Origin: UBA966 sp046350355
Lineage (GTDB): Bacteria > Planctomycetota > Phycisphaerae > Phycisphaerales > SM1A02
DNA length: 64,000 nucleotides
Assembly: GCA_046350355.1 (NCBI GenBank)
Contig: JAXMAN010000001.1
Span: forward strand, 1 to 64,000
Direction: 5' to 3'
Made by a program: the position numbers and the translations under genes. Within the stretch, counting starts at the first letter, position 1. Each line of letters begins with the position of its first letter. Below are positions 9,295 through 17,727 of this stretch, in pieces. Below the pieces are notes generated by a model that had not been told where the DNA came from, ran no database searches, and saw only the letters and a list, made by a program, of their open reading frames with translations.

Positions 9295-9323
9295 TTGCCT
9301 TGTGCGTACCTCGTACATACACT
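9295..9323 (+). promoter_or_regulatory. Promoter and possible operator of brnTA
   Basis: TTGCCT (9295-9300) and TACACT (9318-9323) are separated by 17 nt, a good sigma70-type match. The -10 ends 6 nt before the GTG of brnT, so the transcript should be leaderless or nearly so. The spacer carries an imperfect inverted repeat (TGTGCGTAC, 3 nt, GTACATACA; 9301-9321), a plausible site for autoregulation by BrnA. The site is inferred. Confidence 0.55.
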
Positions 9324-9329
9324 GTCGGA

Positions 9330-9626
9330 GTGTCCAGCCTGCAGTTCGAGTGGGACGACGGGAAGGCGGCGAGCAATCGCCGAAAGCACGGCGTCTCGTT
9401 CGATGAGGCCTCCACCGTCTTCGCCGACGAATCTGCGCTCCTGATCGCGGATCCGGAGCACTCGAAGTCTGAGGACCGATTCGTCCTCCTCGGCCTCAGC
9501 GAGTCCGCAAGGATCTTGGTGGTTGTCCACGCGTTTCGCGAGGACGAGAACACCGTCCGAATCATCTCGGCGCGACGCGCAAACGCCCGTGAACGCGATC
9601 AATACCTCGAAAGGTGGAATCCATGA
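9330..9626 (+). CDS. brnT: BrnT family ribonuclease toxin
   Basis: 98 aa from GTG. The sequence FEWDDGKAASNRRKHGVSFDEAS near the N-terminus and IISARRANARERDQYL near the C-terminus are the BrnT hallmarks (family motif FEWD..K...N..KHG...FEEA and RxISARxA...ER). BrnT folds like RelE and cleaves RNA. The ORF is followed by its antitoxin with an ATGA overlap, the usual brnT-brnA order. A promoter with TTGCCT-17-TACACT sits directly in front. The GTG lies so close to the -10 that a leaderless message is likely. Confidence 0.9.
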   Translation: MSSLQFEWDDGKAASNRRKHGVSFDEASTVFADESALLIADPEHSKSEDRFVLLGLSESARILVVVHAFREDENTVRIISARRANARERDQYLERWNP

Positions 9627-9853
9627 AGGACAACTACGACTTCTCGAAGGCCAAGCGCAACCCGTATGCGAAGCGGCTCAAGCGGTCGATCACGATCCGG
9701 ATTGACACGGAGACGATCGAGTACTTCAAGCGGCTTGCCGCGAAGTCGGAGCTCCCCTACCAGAGCCTGATCAACCTCTACCTGCGCGACTGCGCGAGCA
9801 GCGGGCGGGAGCTCTCGATGCAGTGGCGGCGCGGGCGGCCCGGGGCGGCCTGA
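9623..9853 (+). CDS. brnA: BrnA family antitoxin (ribbon-helix-helix type)
   Basis: 76 aa, starting in an ATGA overlap with the brnT stop. The core KRSITIRIDTETIEYFKRLAAKSELPYQSLINLYLRDCA is a ribbon-helix-helix (CopG/BrnA-like) DNA-binding unit. Antitoxins of this family bind and neutralise BrnT and repress their own promoter as dimers of dimers. The N-terminus (MKDNYDFSKAKRNPYAKRLK) is the usual toxin-contacting lead-in. The C-terminal RRGRPGAA is low complexity. Confidence 0.88.
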   Translation: MKDNYDFSKAKRNPYAKRLKRSITIRIDTETIEYFKRLAAKSELPYQSLINLYLRDCASSGRELSMQWRRGRPGAA

Positions 9854-9868
9854 GGCGCGGCGCGGGGT

Positions 9869-11431
9869 TCAGGCGTCCGGGCGCTGCGCGGGGTCGCGGC
9901 GGCTGGCGTCCATCACGAGGAGCATGTTCATCATGCCGCCGAGCGCGATGAAGAGCGTGCCGAACTCGTTCGCGGGGCCAAGGCCCTTGTAGGACGAGAT
10001 CGTGTAGCTGCCGGGGACGGGGCGGCCGTAGGGGTCGAGCGGCGCGGGGGTCAGCAGCAGCTCGCCGACGCGGCCGGTCTTGAGGAGCGCCTGGTTGGCG
10101 GCGTCGAGCGCGAAGACGATCGGGCCGTTGCCCGACTGCGGGATGAACCACGCGGTGTCCTCGACGCTGTCGACGGCGTCGAGTCCGCCCACGAGCACGC
10201 CGACGAGGAGCATGCCGATCACGCCGGTCGCAGCCAGGATGCCGCGCCTGCGGTAGCCGAGCGCGAAGTAGCCGCCGCCGGGGATGAGCCACGCGAGCAG
10301 CGCGGGCTTCAGGCCGCTGTTGAGCGAGCCGAGCACGATGACCGCGGCGAGCACGACGCCCGCGAGCAGCGCGGCGTTGCCGAGGCTGGGCATCGGCGCG
10401 TCGGGGGGCGCCTTCGGGAGGCCGGGGACGTCGGCGCCGGGGACCTTGGAGCCGATGTGGGTGCTGTTGGTGGTGGCGGCGGGTGCGGGCGCAGGCGCCT
10501 GCGCGAAGATCGCGGCGGGGAGCATCGCGGCGCCGGGGCGCGCGGGGGTCGCGGGTGCGTCCTTCGCCGCGGGTGCCGCCGGCGCGCTCACCTTCGGCGC
10601 GGGTCCCGCCGGCGCGGGCGGCGCGTCGCTGGGCTCCGCGTGCGCGGCCCAGGCGATGCCCTCGCGCAGGTGCTGGCGGAAGAGCGGGTCGCGGAAGGAC
10701 TCCTTCGTGTGGCCCAGCGCCGTGTACCAGGCGCGGCCGCCGTCGAACTCGTGGCACCAGGCGATCGGGTGGTCGCCCATCGCGACCGCGGCGGGCTGGT
10801 AGGTCGTCTCGTCCAGCGAGGCGAGCACATGCACCTGGCTGCGGGGATTGGTCTTGAAGGAGTACCACTCGTCCGTGCGCTTCCAGCGCTCGGGGAGCAT
10901 CTTCGTGGTCGGGTGCGCGCGGTCCTCCACCACCACGACCGCCTCCTGGGTGGGCGGATGGCCGCGGAAGTACGCGCCGACCAGCGTGCCGTACCAGGGC
11001 CACGAATACTCGGTGTCCGCGGCCGCATGCACGCCCGCGTAGCCGCCGCCCGCGCGGATGAAGCGCTCGAAGGCCGCCTGCTGGCCGTCGTTCAGGACAT
11101 CGCCGGTGGTCGAAAGGAAGACGACGACCTTGTAGCGGCGCAGGTTCTCGTCGGTGAAGCGCGTGGGATCCTCGGTCGCGTCCACGTTGAAGCGGCCCGC
11201 GAAGAGCTCCTGGATCGCCTGGATGCCGTCGGGGATCGAGTCGTGCCGGAAGCCCAGCGTGCGGCTGAAGACCAGGACGCGCGGCGCGTCGGCGGGCGCG
11301 CTCGCGGGCGCAGCCTCAGGCTTCGTCACCTGCGGCGCGGCGGCGGCGCCTGGCGCGAGGCCCACGCACGCCGCGATGGCGAGCGCGGCGACCGCGGCGA
11401 ACCGCGCGACTTTCAGGCACTTCGAGGGCAT
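9869..11431 (-). CDS. ThuA-like glutamine-amidotransferase-fold domain fused to a membrane domain
   Basis: 520 aa. A signal peptide (residues ~1-32, ending GAAAAPQ) precedes a ThuA-like domain at ~48-260: VLVFSRTLGFRHDSIPDG, GGGYAGVHAAADTEYSWPWY and FDGGRAWYTALGHT are family landmarks. An Ala/Pro-rich linker leads to a C-terminal membrane domain (~345-520) with about four helices, including LIPGGGYFALGYRRRGILA, which resembles a planctomycete DUF (DUF6677-like). ThuA domains occur in secreted carbohydrate-related proteins, but the substrate here is unknown. I do not recall this fusion. The membrane half may be a separate gene in relatives. It converges on brnA with 15 nt between stops. Confidence 0.7.
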   Translation of the reverse strand: MPSKCLKVARFAAVAALAIAACVGLAPGAAAAPQVTKPEAAPASAPADAPRVLVFSRTLGFRHDSIPDGIQAIQELFAGRFNVDATEDPTRFTDENLRRYKVVVFLSTTGDVLNDGQQAAFERFIRAGGGYAGVHAAADTEYSWPWYGTLVGAYFRGHPPTQEAVVVVEDRAHPTTKMLPERWKRTDEWYSFKTNPRSQVHVLASLDETTYQPAAVAMGDHPIAWCHEFDGGRAWYTALGHTKESFRDPLFRQHLREGIAWAAHAEPSDAPPAPAGPAPKVSAPAAPAAKDAPATPARPGAAMLPAAIFAQAPAPAPAATTNSTHIGSKVPGADVPGLPKAPPDAPMPSLGNAALLAGVVLAAVIVLGSLNSGLKPALLAWLIPGGGYFALGYRRRGILAATGVIGMLLVGVLVGGLDAVDSVEDTAWFIPQSGNGPIVFALDAANQALLKTGRVGELLLTPAPLDPYGRPVPGSYTISSYKGLGPANEFGTLFIALGGMMNMLLVMDASRRDPAQRPDA

Positions 11432-11472
11432 CGCGGCATCCTAACGCGCCCAATGGTGCGACCGCGTTGGGC

Positions 11473-11478
11473 TACACT
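11473..11478 (+). promoter_or_regulatory. -10 element TACACT before a short-leader gene
   Basis: TACACT ends 7 nt before the ATG at 11486, within a run reading GCTACACTCGCCCGC. No convincing -35 is seen at the expected distance. The same arrangement recurs before several other genes in the window. Confidence 0.4.
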
Positions 11479-11485
11479 CGCCCGC

Positions 11486-11902
11486 ATGTCCGAGCCCACC
11501 CCGCGCGATTCCCGCTCGACGCCCAAGCCTGGCAATCCCGCCGAGTGGGGCGAGGTCGTCGACCGCCGTTCCGGCCTCGACCGCCGCGCGCTCGGGACGA
11601 CGGACCCGACCAACCTCGAGCGCCGCCGCGGGCCGGGCCGCCGCCTGACGGACTTCATCAAGAGCGCCGAAGAGGGCGAGATGAACCGCGAGCAGTACCT
11701 CTTCCTGCTCGCGATCGACACCTTCAAGCGCGTCAACCACAAGACCTTCCCCTCCTGGACGGACGTGCTCGAGATCATCCGCAAGCTCGGCTACCGCAAG
11801 ACGCAGCCGAGCGAGCTGAAGCTGGGCGACCGCGCCATCGACTGGACCGAGCGCGCCGACGCGCCGGCGGGCGTGAGCAAGCCGGCCGATTCGGCGGAGT
11901 AA
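11486..11902 (+). CDS. Conserved hypothetical protein, charged N-terminus and small helical C-terminal domain
   Basis: 138 aa. The first ~65 residues are polar and Arg-rich (VVDRRSGLDRRALG, LERRRGPGRRLTDF). The remainder (MNREQYLFLLAIDTFKRVNHKTFPSWTDVLEIIRKLGYRKTQPSEL) looks like a compact helical domain and reads like a winged-helix or similar module. I know of similar short proteins in planctomycetes but no function. A TACACT -10 element lies 7 nt before the ATG, and a strong bidirectional terminator follows the stop. Confidence 0.7.
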   Translation: MSEPTPRDSRSTPKPGNPAEWGEVVDRRSGLDRRALGTTDPTNLERRRGPGRRLTDFIKSAEEGEMNREQYLFLLAIDTFKRVNHKTFPSWTDVLEIIRKLGYRKTQPSELKLGDRAIDWTERADAPAGVSKPADSAE

Positions 11903-11942
11903 AACGAACCGCGCGCCGCGAATCTCGCGGCGCGCGTCGTTT
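11901..11942. terminator. Bidirectional intrinsic terminator
   Basis: A 10-bp GC stem (GCGCGCCGCG at 11911-11920 with CGCGGCGCGC at 11926-11935, 5-nt loop) is flanked by AAAACGA on one side and TCGTTTT on the other. It therefore ends with a T run on both strands. It sits between convergent genes ending at 11902 (+) and 11962 (-). Confidence 0.8.
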
Positions 11943-11961
11943 GGTCTCTCTGTCCCCGGAC

Positions 11962-12228
11962 CTACTTCTTGCTCTTGTAGAAGTCCGAGTTGATCTGGAT
12001 GTACTTCTGCCACTCGGCAGGCAGGTCCTCCTGCGGGTAGATCGCGTGCACGGGGCACTCGTCCACGCAGAGGCCGCAGTCGATGCAGGTGTCGGGGTCG
12101 ATGTAGAGCTGCGTCGCGCCGCCGTACTCGCCTTCCTTCTTGCCGGGGTGGATGCAGTCGACGGGGCACACCTCGACGCATGCCGTGTCCTTCGTGCCGA
12201 TGCAGGGTTCAGCGATGATGTGGGCCAT
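11962..12228 (-). CDS. Ferredoxin with two iron-sulfur clusters (7Fe type pattern)
   Basis: 88 aa. Eight cysteines lie at positions 9, 17, 21, 25, 48, 51, 54 and 58. The first set has the C-x7-C-x3-C-x3-CP spacing of 7Fe ferredoxins (EPCIGTKDTACVEVCPVDC), the second the CxxCxxC...CP spacing (CIDCGLCVDECP). The protein should carry electrons in the cytoplasm at low potential. Residues 30-40 hold the short insertion before YIDPDTC. The start was chosen at MAHIIAEPC because the family begins there. Confidence 0.95.
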   Translation of the reverse strand: MAHIIAEPCIGTKDTACVEVCPVDCIHPGKKEGEYGGATQLYIDPDTCIDCGLCVDECPVHAIYPQEDLPAEWQKYIQINSDFYKSKK

Positions 12229-12368
12229 GGGTCGTGTCTCGATCTCGGGGCGCGCGAACGGCACCGCGGGCGTGGGATCGTAGCCCAATCGCCGGGAGGA
12301 TTCGCCCCGCGTGCCCCGCTGCGTCGTGTTGTCGGTGTTCCCCGCGCCCCCCGTCGCCGCGCCTGTCG

Positions 12369-12404
12369 CAAAAACCAACAGGGCCGGCGTTCTCGCCGGC
12401 CCTG
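12369..12404 (-). terminator. Intrinsic terminator for the Lys-rich peptide gene
   Basis: Arms CAGGGCCGGCG (12379-12389) and CGCCGGCCCTG (12394-12404) form an 11-bp stem with a TTCT loop. On the minus strand the hairpin is followed by TTGGTTTTT. Confidence 0.8.
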
Positions 12405-12429
12405 CTGGGGTTGTCCGGTCGAGAAGACC

Positions 12430-12510
12430 TTACTTGCGGCTCTTCTTCTTGGACGCCTTCTTCGCGGTCTTCTTGGCGGCCTTCTTGGCAGCCTTCTTCT
12501 TCTTGGCCAT
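12430..12510 (-). CDS. 26-residue Lys/Ala-rich basic peptide
   Basis: A short ORF encodes a peptide beginning MAKKKKAAKKAAKK and ending SKKKSRK. Fourteen of its 26 residues are Lys. It has a strong ribosome site (AAGGGAG about 6 nt before the ATG) and its own intrinsic terminator 26 nt after the stop, which argues that it is a real, separately expressed gene. The AKKAAKK pattern is like bacterial histone H1-like and AlgP tails. Binding to nucleic acid is an inference from charge alone. The 258 nt between its start and dapB hold no further gene that I can support. Confidence 0.7.
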   Translation of the reverse strand: MAKKKKAAKKAAKKTAKKASKKKSRK

Positions 12511-12768
12511 GGGTGGCTCCCTTGTGGTTACGCGCGAGGTGTCGGAGAGAACTGAGGCCCGCGTAACTAGGCCTCTGCTCACCTACTAGTAGTACCTTTA
12601 TCGGCACAGGGTTGGAAGGGGGTTGAAGAGATTTTTTGGAAGATTTCCTCCGCGCCCCCTTGTCCCCCTCGACGGGAGCGCTATGCGATGAACTGCAAAC
12701 GCGATGCCACGCGCGTTTTGCCCTGCGTTTGCCGAGCAGTTCGCGCGACGCCGCGCGACAATGCGCGG

Positions 12769-13545
12769 ATGACCACGCCGCCGACCGCGCGCCCCGCCGC
12801 CACCGAAAATCTGTCGCGCACCGCCGCCGACGACGCGAATCGGGTGCGCATCGTCCTCCACGGCGCGCTCGGACGCATGGGCCAGCGCATCGCCGCGTGC
12901 GCGGCGCACGAGCCCGCGTGCCACATCGTGCAGGCGCTCGACCGCGACGAGGCGCTCGCCGTGCGCCGCGGGGAAGCCGAGGTGGTCATCGACTTCTCCA
13001 GTGATGCGGGCGCCGTGCGCGCCGCGAGCATCGCCACCGATCTGGGCGCGGCGCTGCTGGTGGGCACGACCGGGCTGAGCGCGAGCACCCTGGACCAGGT
13101 CGCCGCGGCGGCCGAGCGGGTGCCGACGATGGTCGCGCCCAACACCTCGCTGGGCGTCGCGGTGGCGCGCCGCCTGGTGGCGGAGGCAGCGCGCCTGCTG
13201 CCGGGCTTCGACGTCGACATCGTCGAGACGCACCACACCCGCAAGCTCGACGCCCCCAGCGGCACCGCGCGCCACCTGGCCGACGCGGTCGCCCGCGGCA
13301 GCGGAAAACCCCTGGATCCCAGCCGAATTCACGCGATCCGCGCCGGCGATGTCGTCGGCGACCACGAGGTCATCTTCAGCGGCCCCGGCGAGCGGGTCAC
13401 CGTCGCGCACGCCGCGACCAGCCGCGACCTCTTCGCGCTGGGCGCCCTGCGCATGGCGCGGTGGCTCGCGCGCCAGAAGCCGGGCATGCACACCGCCGAC
13501 GCGTGGTTCGAGGACTTCGCGCGCCCGGGCGGCGCCCCGCGCTAG
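12769..13545 (+). CDS. dapB: 4-hydroxy-tetrahydrodipicolinate reductase
   Basis: 258 aa. It reduces 4-hydroxy-tetrahydrodipicolinate with NAD(P)H in the diaminopimelate/lysine pathway, which supplies peptidoglycan and lysine. The nucleotide-binding motif GALGRMGQ lies at ~33-40. VGTTGLS is at ~100, APNTSLGV at ~125, and the catalytic segment ETHHTRKLDAPSGTA at ~151-165 holds the active His and Lys. An N-terminal extension of about 30 residues precedes the Rossmann strand, and the true start may be later. The following M16 gene starts 5 nt after the stop, so the two are probably co-transcribed. Confidence 0.93.
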   Translation: MTTPPTARPAATENLSRTAADDANRVRIVLHGALGRMGQRIAACAAHEPACHIVQALDRDEALAVRRGEAEVVIDFSSDAGAVRAASIATDLGAALLVGTTGLSASTLDQVAAAAERVPTMVAPNTSLGVAVARRLVAEAARLLPGFDVDIVETHHTRKLDAPSGTARHLADAVARGSGKPLDPSRIHAIRAGDVVGDHEVIFSGPGERVTVAHAATSRDLFALGALRMARWLARQKPGMHTADAWFEDFARPGGAPR

Positions 13546-13549
13546 CCTC

Positions 13550-14797
13550 ATGCGCATGGCGTCGCAGCACCTCCGGTCGTACACCCTCCGCTGCGGGGCG
13601 CAGCTTGCCGTCGAACGGATGCCGGGCACGCGCAGCGTCGCCGCGGTCGTCATGCTCCCCGTGGGCACGGCCGGCGACCCCGCCGGCGCCGCGGGCGAGG
13701 GCGAGTCCACCCTGCTGAGCGAGCTGGTCCTGCGCGGGGCCGGCGACCTCACCAGCCGCCAGCTCAGCGACGCCTTCGACGCCCTGGGCGCACAGCGCCA
13801 CGGCACCGCCGCGGTGCACCACCTGAGCCTGACGACGCTCTGCCTGGGGGACCGCTTCGCCGCGACGATGGGGCTGCTCGCCCAGGTCATCCGCCGTCCG
13901 CGCCTGGAGGAGGAGTCGCTGGAGAGCGTGCGCGCGATCGCGCTGCAGGCGCTCGAGGGACTGCAGGACGAGCCGCAGCACCTGGCCGGCATCACGCTGC
14001 GCGAGTTCGCGATGCCCGCCCCCTTCAACCGCAGCGGCTACGGCACGAAGGAGGGGCTCGAGTCGATCACCCGCGAGCGCATCCGCGCCGCGTGGGAGCG
14101 CCGCGCCCGTCCCGGCGGCACGATCGTGGGCATCGCCGGCGACATCGAGCCCGATGCGGCGCGCGACCTGCTCGAGCGGCTCTTCGAGGGCTGGTCCGGC
14201 GCCACCCCGCCCGTCCCGATGGCCGCCCCGCCGCAGCGCGGCGAGCACCTGGTCGAGCTGGAGACGCAGCAGACGCACCTGGCGCTGGGGCTGGACGCCC
14301 CGCCCGAGAGCGACCCCGACGCCTACAAGCACCGCGTCGCCGTGCGCGTCCTGGGCGGCGCGCCCAGCAGCCGGCTCTTCACCGAGGTGCGCGAGAAGCG
14401 CGGCCTCTGCTATTCGGTCGGCGCGACCACCGCGCTGGGCAAGGAGCACGGCCTGGTGCAGATCTACGCGGGCAGCACGCACGAGCGCGCCCCGCGCACG
14501 CTCGAGTGCATCCTGCAGGAGCTCGAGCGCTTCGAACAGGGCATCACGCAGGAGGAGTTCGACCACGCGCTGGTCGGCGCGAAGAGCGGCCTGGTGATGA
14601 GCGGCGAGAGCAGCAGCGCCCGCGCGATGGCGATCGCCACGCAGCTCTACCGAACGGGGCAGCCGATGGACCTGGCCGCGACCGCGGCGGAGTTCGAGCG
14701 GCTGACGCTGGCGGGGGTGAACGAGTACATCGCGAGGGGGATGGGGAAGGCGTGGAGGGAGGGGAGGACGATGGTGCGGGTGGCGGGGGGTGGGTGA
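13550..14797 (+). CDS. M16 family peptidase-like protein, non-catalytic subunit type
   Basis: 415 aa with the two-domain M16 architecture. The zinc motif HxxEH expected near residue 50 is absent; the segment reads GEGESTLLSEL. The Arg/Tyr substrate-binding pair is present in REKRGLCYSVG at about residue 280-287. In heterodimeric M16B peptidases, one subunit carries HxxEH and the other the R/Y pair, so this looks like the R/Y partner. No HxxEH partner is adjacent or elsewhere in the window. A second ATG lies 6 nt downstream. It sits 5 nt after dapB, with TAGCCT in the junction. Confidence 0.85.
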   Translation: MRMASQHLRSYTLRCGAQLAVERMPGTRSVAAVVMLPVGTAGDPAGAAGEGESTLLSELVLRGAGDLTSRQLSDAFDALGAQRHGTAAVHHLSLTTLCLGDRFAATMGLLAQVIRRPRLEEESLESVRAIALQALEGLQDEPQHLAGITLREFAMPAPFNRSGYGTKEGLESITRERIRAAWERRARPGGTIVGIAGDIEPDAARDLLERLFEGWSGATPPVPMAAPPQRGEHLVELETQQTHLALGLDAPPESDPDAYKHRVAVRVLGGAPSSRLFTEVREKRGLCYSVGATTALGKEHGLVQIYAGSTHERAPRTLECILQELERFEQGITQEEFDHALVGAKSGLVMSGESSSARAMAIATQLYRTGQPMDLAATAAEFERLTLAGVNEYIARGMGKAWREGRTMVRVAGGG

Positions 14798-15534
14798 GGG
14801 GGGTGGATCCTCAATACTGGATGTGGCGAGTGCGCGATCCTCAATGGACTGCCGGTGCCGCTCCCCCAGCTAGGGGTCGAGCAGACGGCGTACCAACGGA
14901 AGCAATCTGGGCCCTCGTGCGCAAGACTAGAGCGACCGAGCACCTGACAGGTGAGGCAAGCGCCGACTGTCCGACCCAAGGCCGACTCGTAGCTGACGCT
15001 CGCCCGGAGTTTCATGGCGATGTCAGTTCCTCAAGTCGGCCCTCCGATTGATGGCTGCGGGCGACTTGGACTACAACGAGAACTGGTTCGAAGCGCTCTC
15101 GGGCGGCAGTCAATCCCGCGCCGACCTCAGCATGCTGGCTGCGCCAGTTCAGCCCGGGAAGTTCCGGACGCTAGCTCTCGCGTCGCACGACGTGCGCGGA
15201 GCAATGAAACCTCCCTCACTTGGCGCACATGTGAGCGGTGTTGCAACAAGTGTTACAGTTCCACGTGCGAAGATTGCGTCGGTTTGGAACCGCACTTGAT
15301 TGAGCCGTGCCCCTCGAAGTGAGACAAGTGGTCCAGCACCTTCGGCGCGCCGAGGTAGCAGTGCACAAGTCGAAGGACGGCTGCATCGTACGACGGCGGC
15401 TTAGAGTCCTCCGCCAAAGGGACAGACGACTAAGGGCGCCGCGACCACCTAGACCCGCGGTCAAACTCAGTTCGTGTTGTCGAGCAGACCCTGTGTGAAT
15501 AGGCTGTGTAGCCGCGTTTGAAGGAGTGCTAGCT
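14798..15534. other. Long intergenic stretch at the left edge of the defence island
   Basis: No gene can be supported in these 737 nt. Base composition becomes visibly less GC-rich here than in the housekeeping genes to the left. A 10-nt direct repeat GATCCTCAAT occurs at 14806-14815 and 14836-14845. An 83-codon ORF at 15048-15299 has no ribosome site and no recognisable family. The region probably holds the promoter of the methylase, whose ribosome site is AAGGAG at 15521-15526. Confidence 0.5.
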
Positions 15535-17727
15535 ATGCCCCGTCGAAGCATGAAAACTCAGGATATGAAGCGTCCAGTCAAGCCATTGCGGCCCACAGGG
15601 CGACTTGTAGCTCATGCCGACACCACATCTGAAGAGCTCTTCAAGCGTCCCAGCCGCTCCATCGATGTCGAAGGGACCTATCGGGCTTTTTACGACGCCC
15701 TCGGGCGCCTGCGTGGAGAGTTTCATCGGATTGGACGATTTGATGACGCAAACGCAAAACTGGACGAGCTCTGCAAGCTCCTCGTCCTTCGAACCTTAGA
15801 CGCGCGCCATCCTGACCCTACCGCTGGGTCGCGTCTATCGCTCGATTACCTGAAGCGCGTAGCCAAGGCCAAGTGTGGAAGCGACTTGCGGATCGCCGCC
15901 GCGCTTCATGCCGTTCATGACGAACTTTGCGAGTCCTTCGCGTCTGAGACCTCGACATTTGGCACACGGCGCGGCCTCAATCTGCCAATCGACGACGATG
16001 AGTTTGCCACGGCCGTTATCCCGCTACTTCAAGCGCTGCCGGCGGACTCTTGTCCACCGGGGGACGCGTGGAGGTTCGATGGACTCAACGAGGCCTTCGG
16101 GCACTTCATTCAGGACAGCTTCCGCAATCGGAAGGAAGACGCTCAGTACATGACGCCACCCGAAGTGGTGTCCGCGATGGTTCAGATGGCATTCAGCGAC
16201 ATGATGAGGGACGAGGAGCTGCTCTCTCGCGAAGATCCTTGGCTGATAGGCGATCCTACGTGCGGTGTCGGGTCCTTCCTCGCTGCGGCATACAGGCACT
16301 GCTGCGGAACCCATCGCGGGGGCGCCTCGATGGCCCCTCGCTTGAAGCTCTTCGGCCAGGACAAGGTCGACCGAATGGCTCGGCTTGCAATAGCGAACCT
16401 CAGGATCTTTGCGCGCGCCGACGCCGACATCCGAACTGCGAATTCCATCATCCCTCCTGCAACACTCGATGAGTTTGCCAATCGGTTTGACCTAGTACTC
16501 ACCAACCCGCCCTTTGGCGCTGCCTTTCAGACCATGGAGTTGCTCTCACGGTGTCGGCCATCGCACCTCCCAGCACTCTTTGAACTCGCTCGCACAGGAG
16601 CCATTCCCAAGGCGATCGACTCGGAGTACATACTTCTGGATCGCGAGTTGGCGTTGCTTCGCCCCGGCGGGCGGCTAATGATGGTCGTGCCCGATCACGT
16701 CGTATCTGGAGGCGGATTCTCGGAGGACTTTCGCCTCGAAATCACAAAGCGGTTCGAGCTGATCGCCGTACTGGACCTCCCCACCGAGACCTTTGCGCAG
16801 GCGGGGACCCGAACAAAGACGAGCGTGATCTACCTGCGACGACCGGCGCGTTCCAGCCGTCGTATCCAATCGCGTGTTTTCATGGCGACCGCGAGCGACA
16901 TAGGCTTTCGGGTCGTGTCCCGTGCGGGCTCGACAGTCAAGCGGCTCGGTGGCGCCAATGAGCTCGAGCCCATCGTGCGCGCTTACGAGAGCATCTCGAG
17001 CGCGAAGGATCACTCTCCGGCCAAGGTCCATTGTGTGTCCGAATCGCCATCGATCGCAGCCGTTCCCCGCAACGGACTAATCAACAACCGATGGACCGCG
17101 AGCTTTTACCGTTCTGCTCGTCTGAACGCGCTCCGGAAGCTAGAGAAGGGGCCGCTTCGCGCCTCGCTTCTTCCTCTAAACGAAGCCGTGGAGCTCGATC
17201 CCGACGGGCAAGAACGAGTGAGCGCCGACGCGAAAAACAGGTGCATTAGCGTGTTGCACGTGCGAGAGGACGGCAGCATCGACCTGGGAGCTGTTCACCG
17301 ATACCGACCGACAACGACATGCGTGCGATGTCGGGCGGGAGATGTGCTGCTATCCAAAATCAATCCCCGTATTACTCGGGTCGCGGTCATCCCGGACACG
17401 GGGTTCCATCTAGGGTGCTCTGCGGAGTTTGCCGTGCTTCGTCCACGCGGCGGTACAGTCTCCGCTTGGTCCCTGGCACTGCTCTTACGCTCGCGGCCCG
17501 TGCAGGATCAGATTTTGACTTTGACCTCCGGCACATCCTCTTCGCACAACCGAATCAAGGACCGCGACCTTGAGACGGTCATGATCCCAGTGCCTGCTCC
17601 CGGAAGCCCTGACGCAAAGAAGCTGAAGGCGCTTGGGGAGAGGTACAGGCGGGCAATAGAAAGACAGTACACCGCCCAAGACGAGGTTGAGAAGTGCTTC
17701 GCGGAGCTCGACGACTTCTGCGACTAG
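15535..17727 (+). CDS. N6-adenine DNA methyltransferase with fused HsdS-like target-recognition domain
   Basis: 730 aa. The ATG lies 8 nt after AAGGAG; a GTG 9 nt earlier is less likely. Residues ~1-200 are an HsdM-like helical N-domain. The SAM motif DPTCGVGSF is at ~240 and the catalytic NPPF at ~324, followed by LLRPGGRLMMVVP and PTETFAQAGTRTKTSVIYLRR as in type I HsdM. From ~500 to the end (LSKINPRITRVAVIPDTGF, TSSSHNRIKDRDLETVMIPVPAPG) it looks like an HsdS target-recognition half with a coiled coil. It should methylate adenine in a bipartite or palindromic site. It ends in the same CTAG as the opposing endonuclease gene. GC content is lower than in flanking genes, consistent with transfer. 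Confidence 0.85.
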   Translation: MPRRSMKTQDMKRPVKPLRPTGRLVAHADTTSEELFKRPSRSIDVEGTYRAFYDALGRLRGEFHRIGRFDDANAKLDELCKLLVLRTLDARHPDPTAGSRLSLDYLKRVAKAKCGSDLRIAAALHAVHDELCESFASETSTFGTRRGLNLPIDDDEFATAVIPLLQALPADSCPPGDAWRFDGLNEAFGHFIQDSFRNRKEDAQYMTPPEVVSAMVQMAFSDMMRDEELLSREDPWLIGDPTCGVGSFLAAAYRHCCGTHRGGASMAPRLKLFGQDKVDRMARLAIANLRIFARADADIRTANSIIPPATLDEFANRFDLVLTNPPFGAAFQTMELLSRCRPSHLPALFELARTGAIPKAIDSEYILLDRELALLRPGGRLMMVVPDHVVSGGGFSEDFRLEITKRFELIAVLDLPTETFAQAGTRTKTSVIYLRRPARSSRRIQSRVFMATASDIGFRVVSRAGSTVKRLGGANELEPIVRAYESISSAKDHSPAKVHCVSESPSIAAVPRNGLINNRWTASFYRSARLNALRKLEKGPLRASLLPLNEAVELDPDGQERVSADAKNRCISVLHVREDGSIDLGAVHRYRPTTTCVRCRAGDVLLSKINPRITRVAVIPDTGFHLGCSAEFAVLRPRGGTVSAWSLALLLRSRPVQDQILTLTSGTSSSHNRIKDRDLETVMIPVPAPGSPDAKKLKALGERYRRAIERQYTAQDEVEKCFAELDDFCD

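Noticed and set aside
12636..13004. Plus-strand ORF overlapping the start of dapB
   Set aside because: Arg/His-rich shadow frame; dapB has clear motifs in another frame.
15048..15299. 83-codon ORF in the gap before the methylase
   Set aside because: No ribosome site, no recognisable family, ordinary composition for a chance frame in a lower-GC region.
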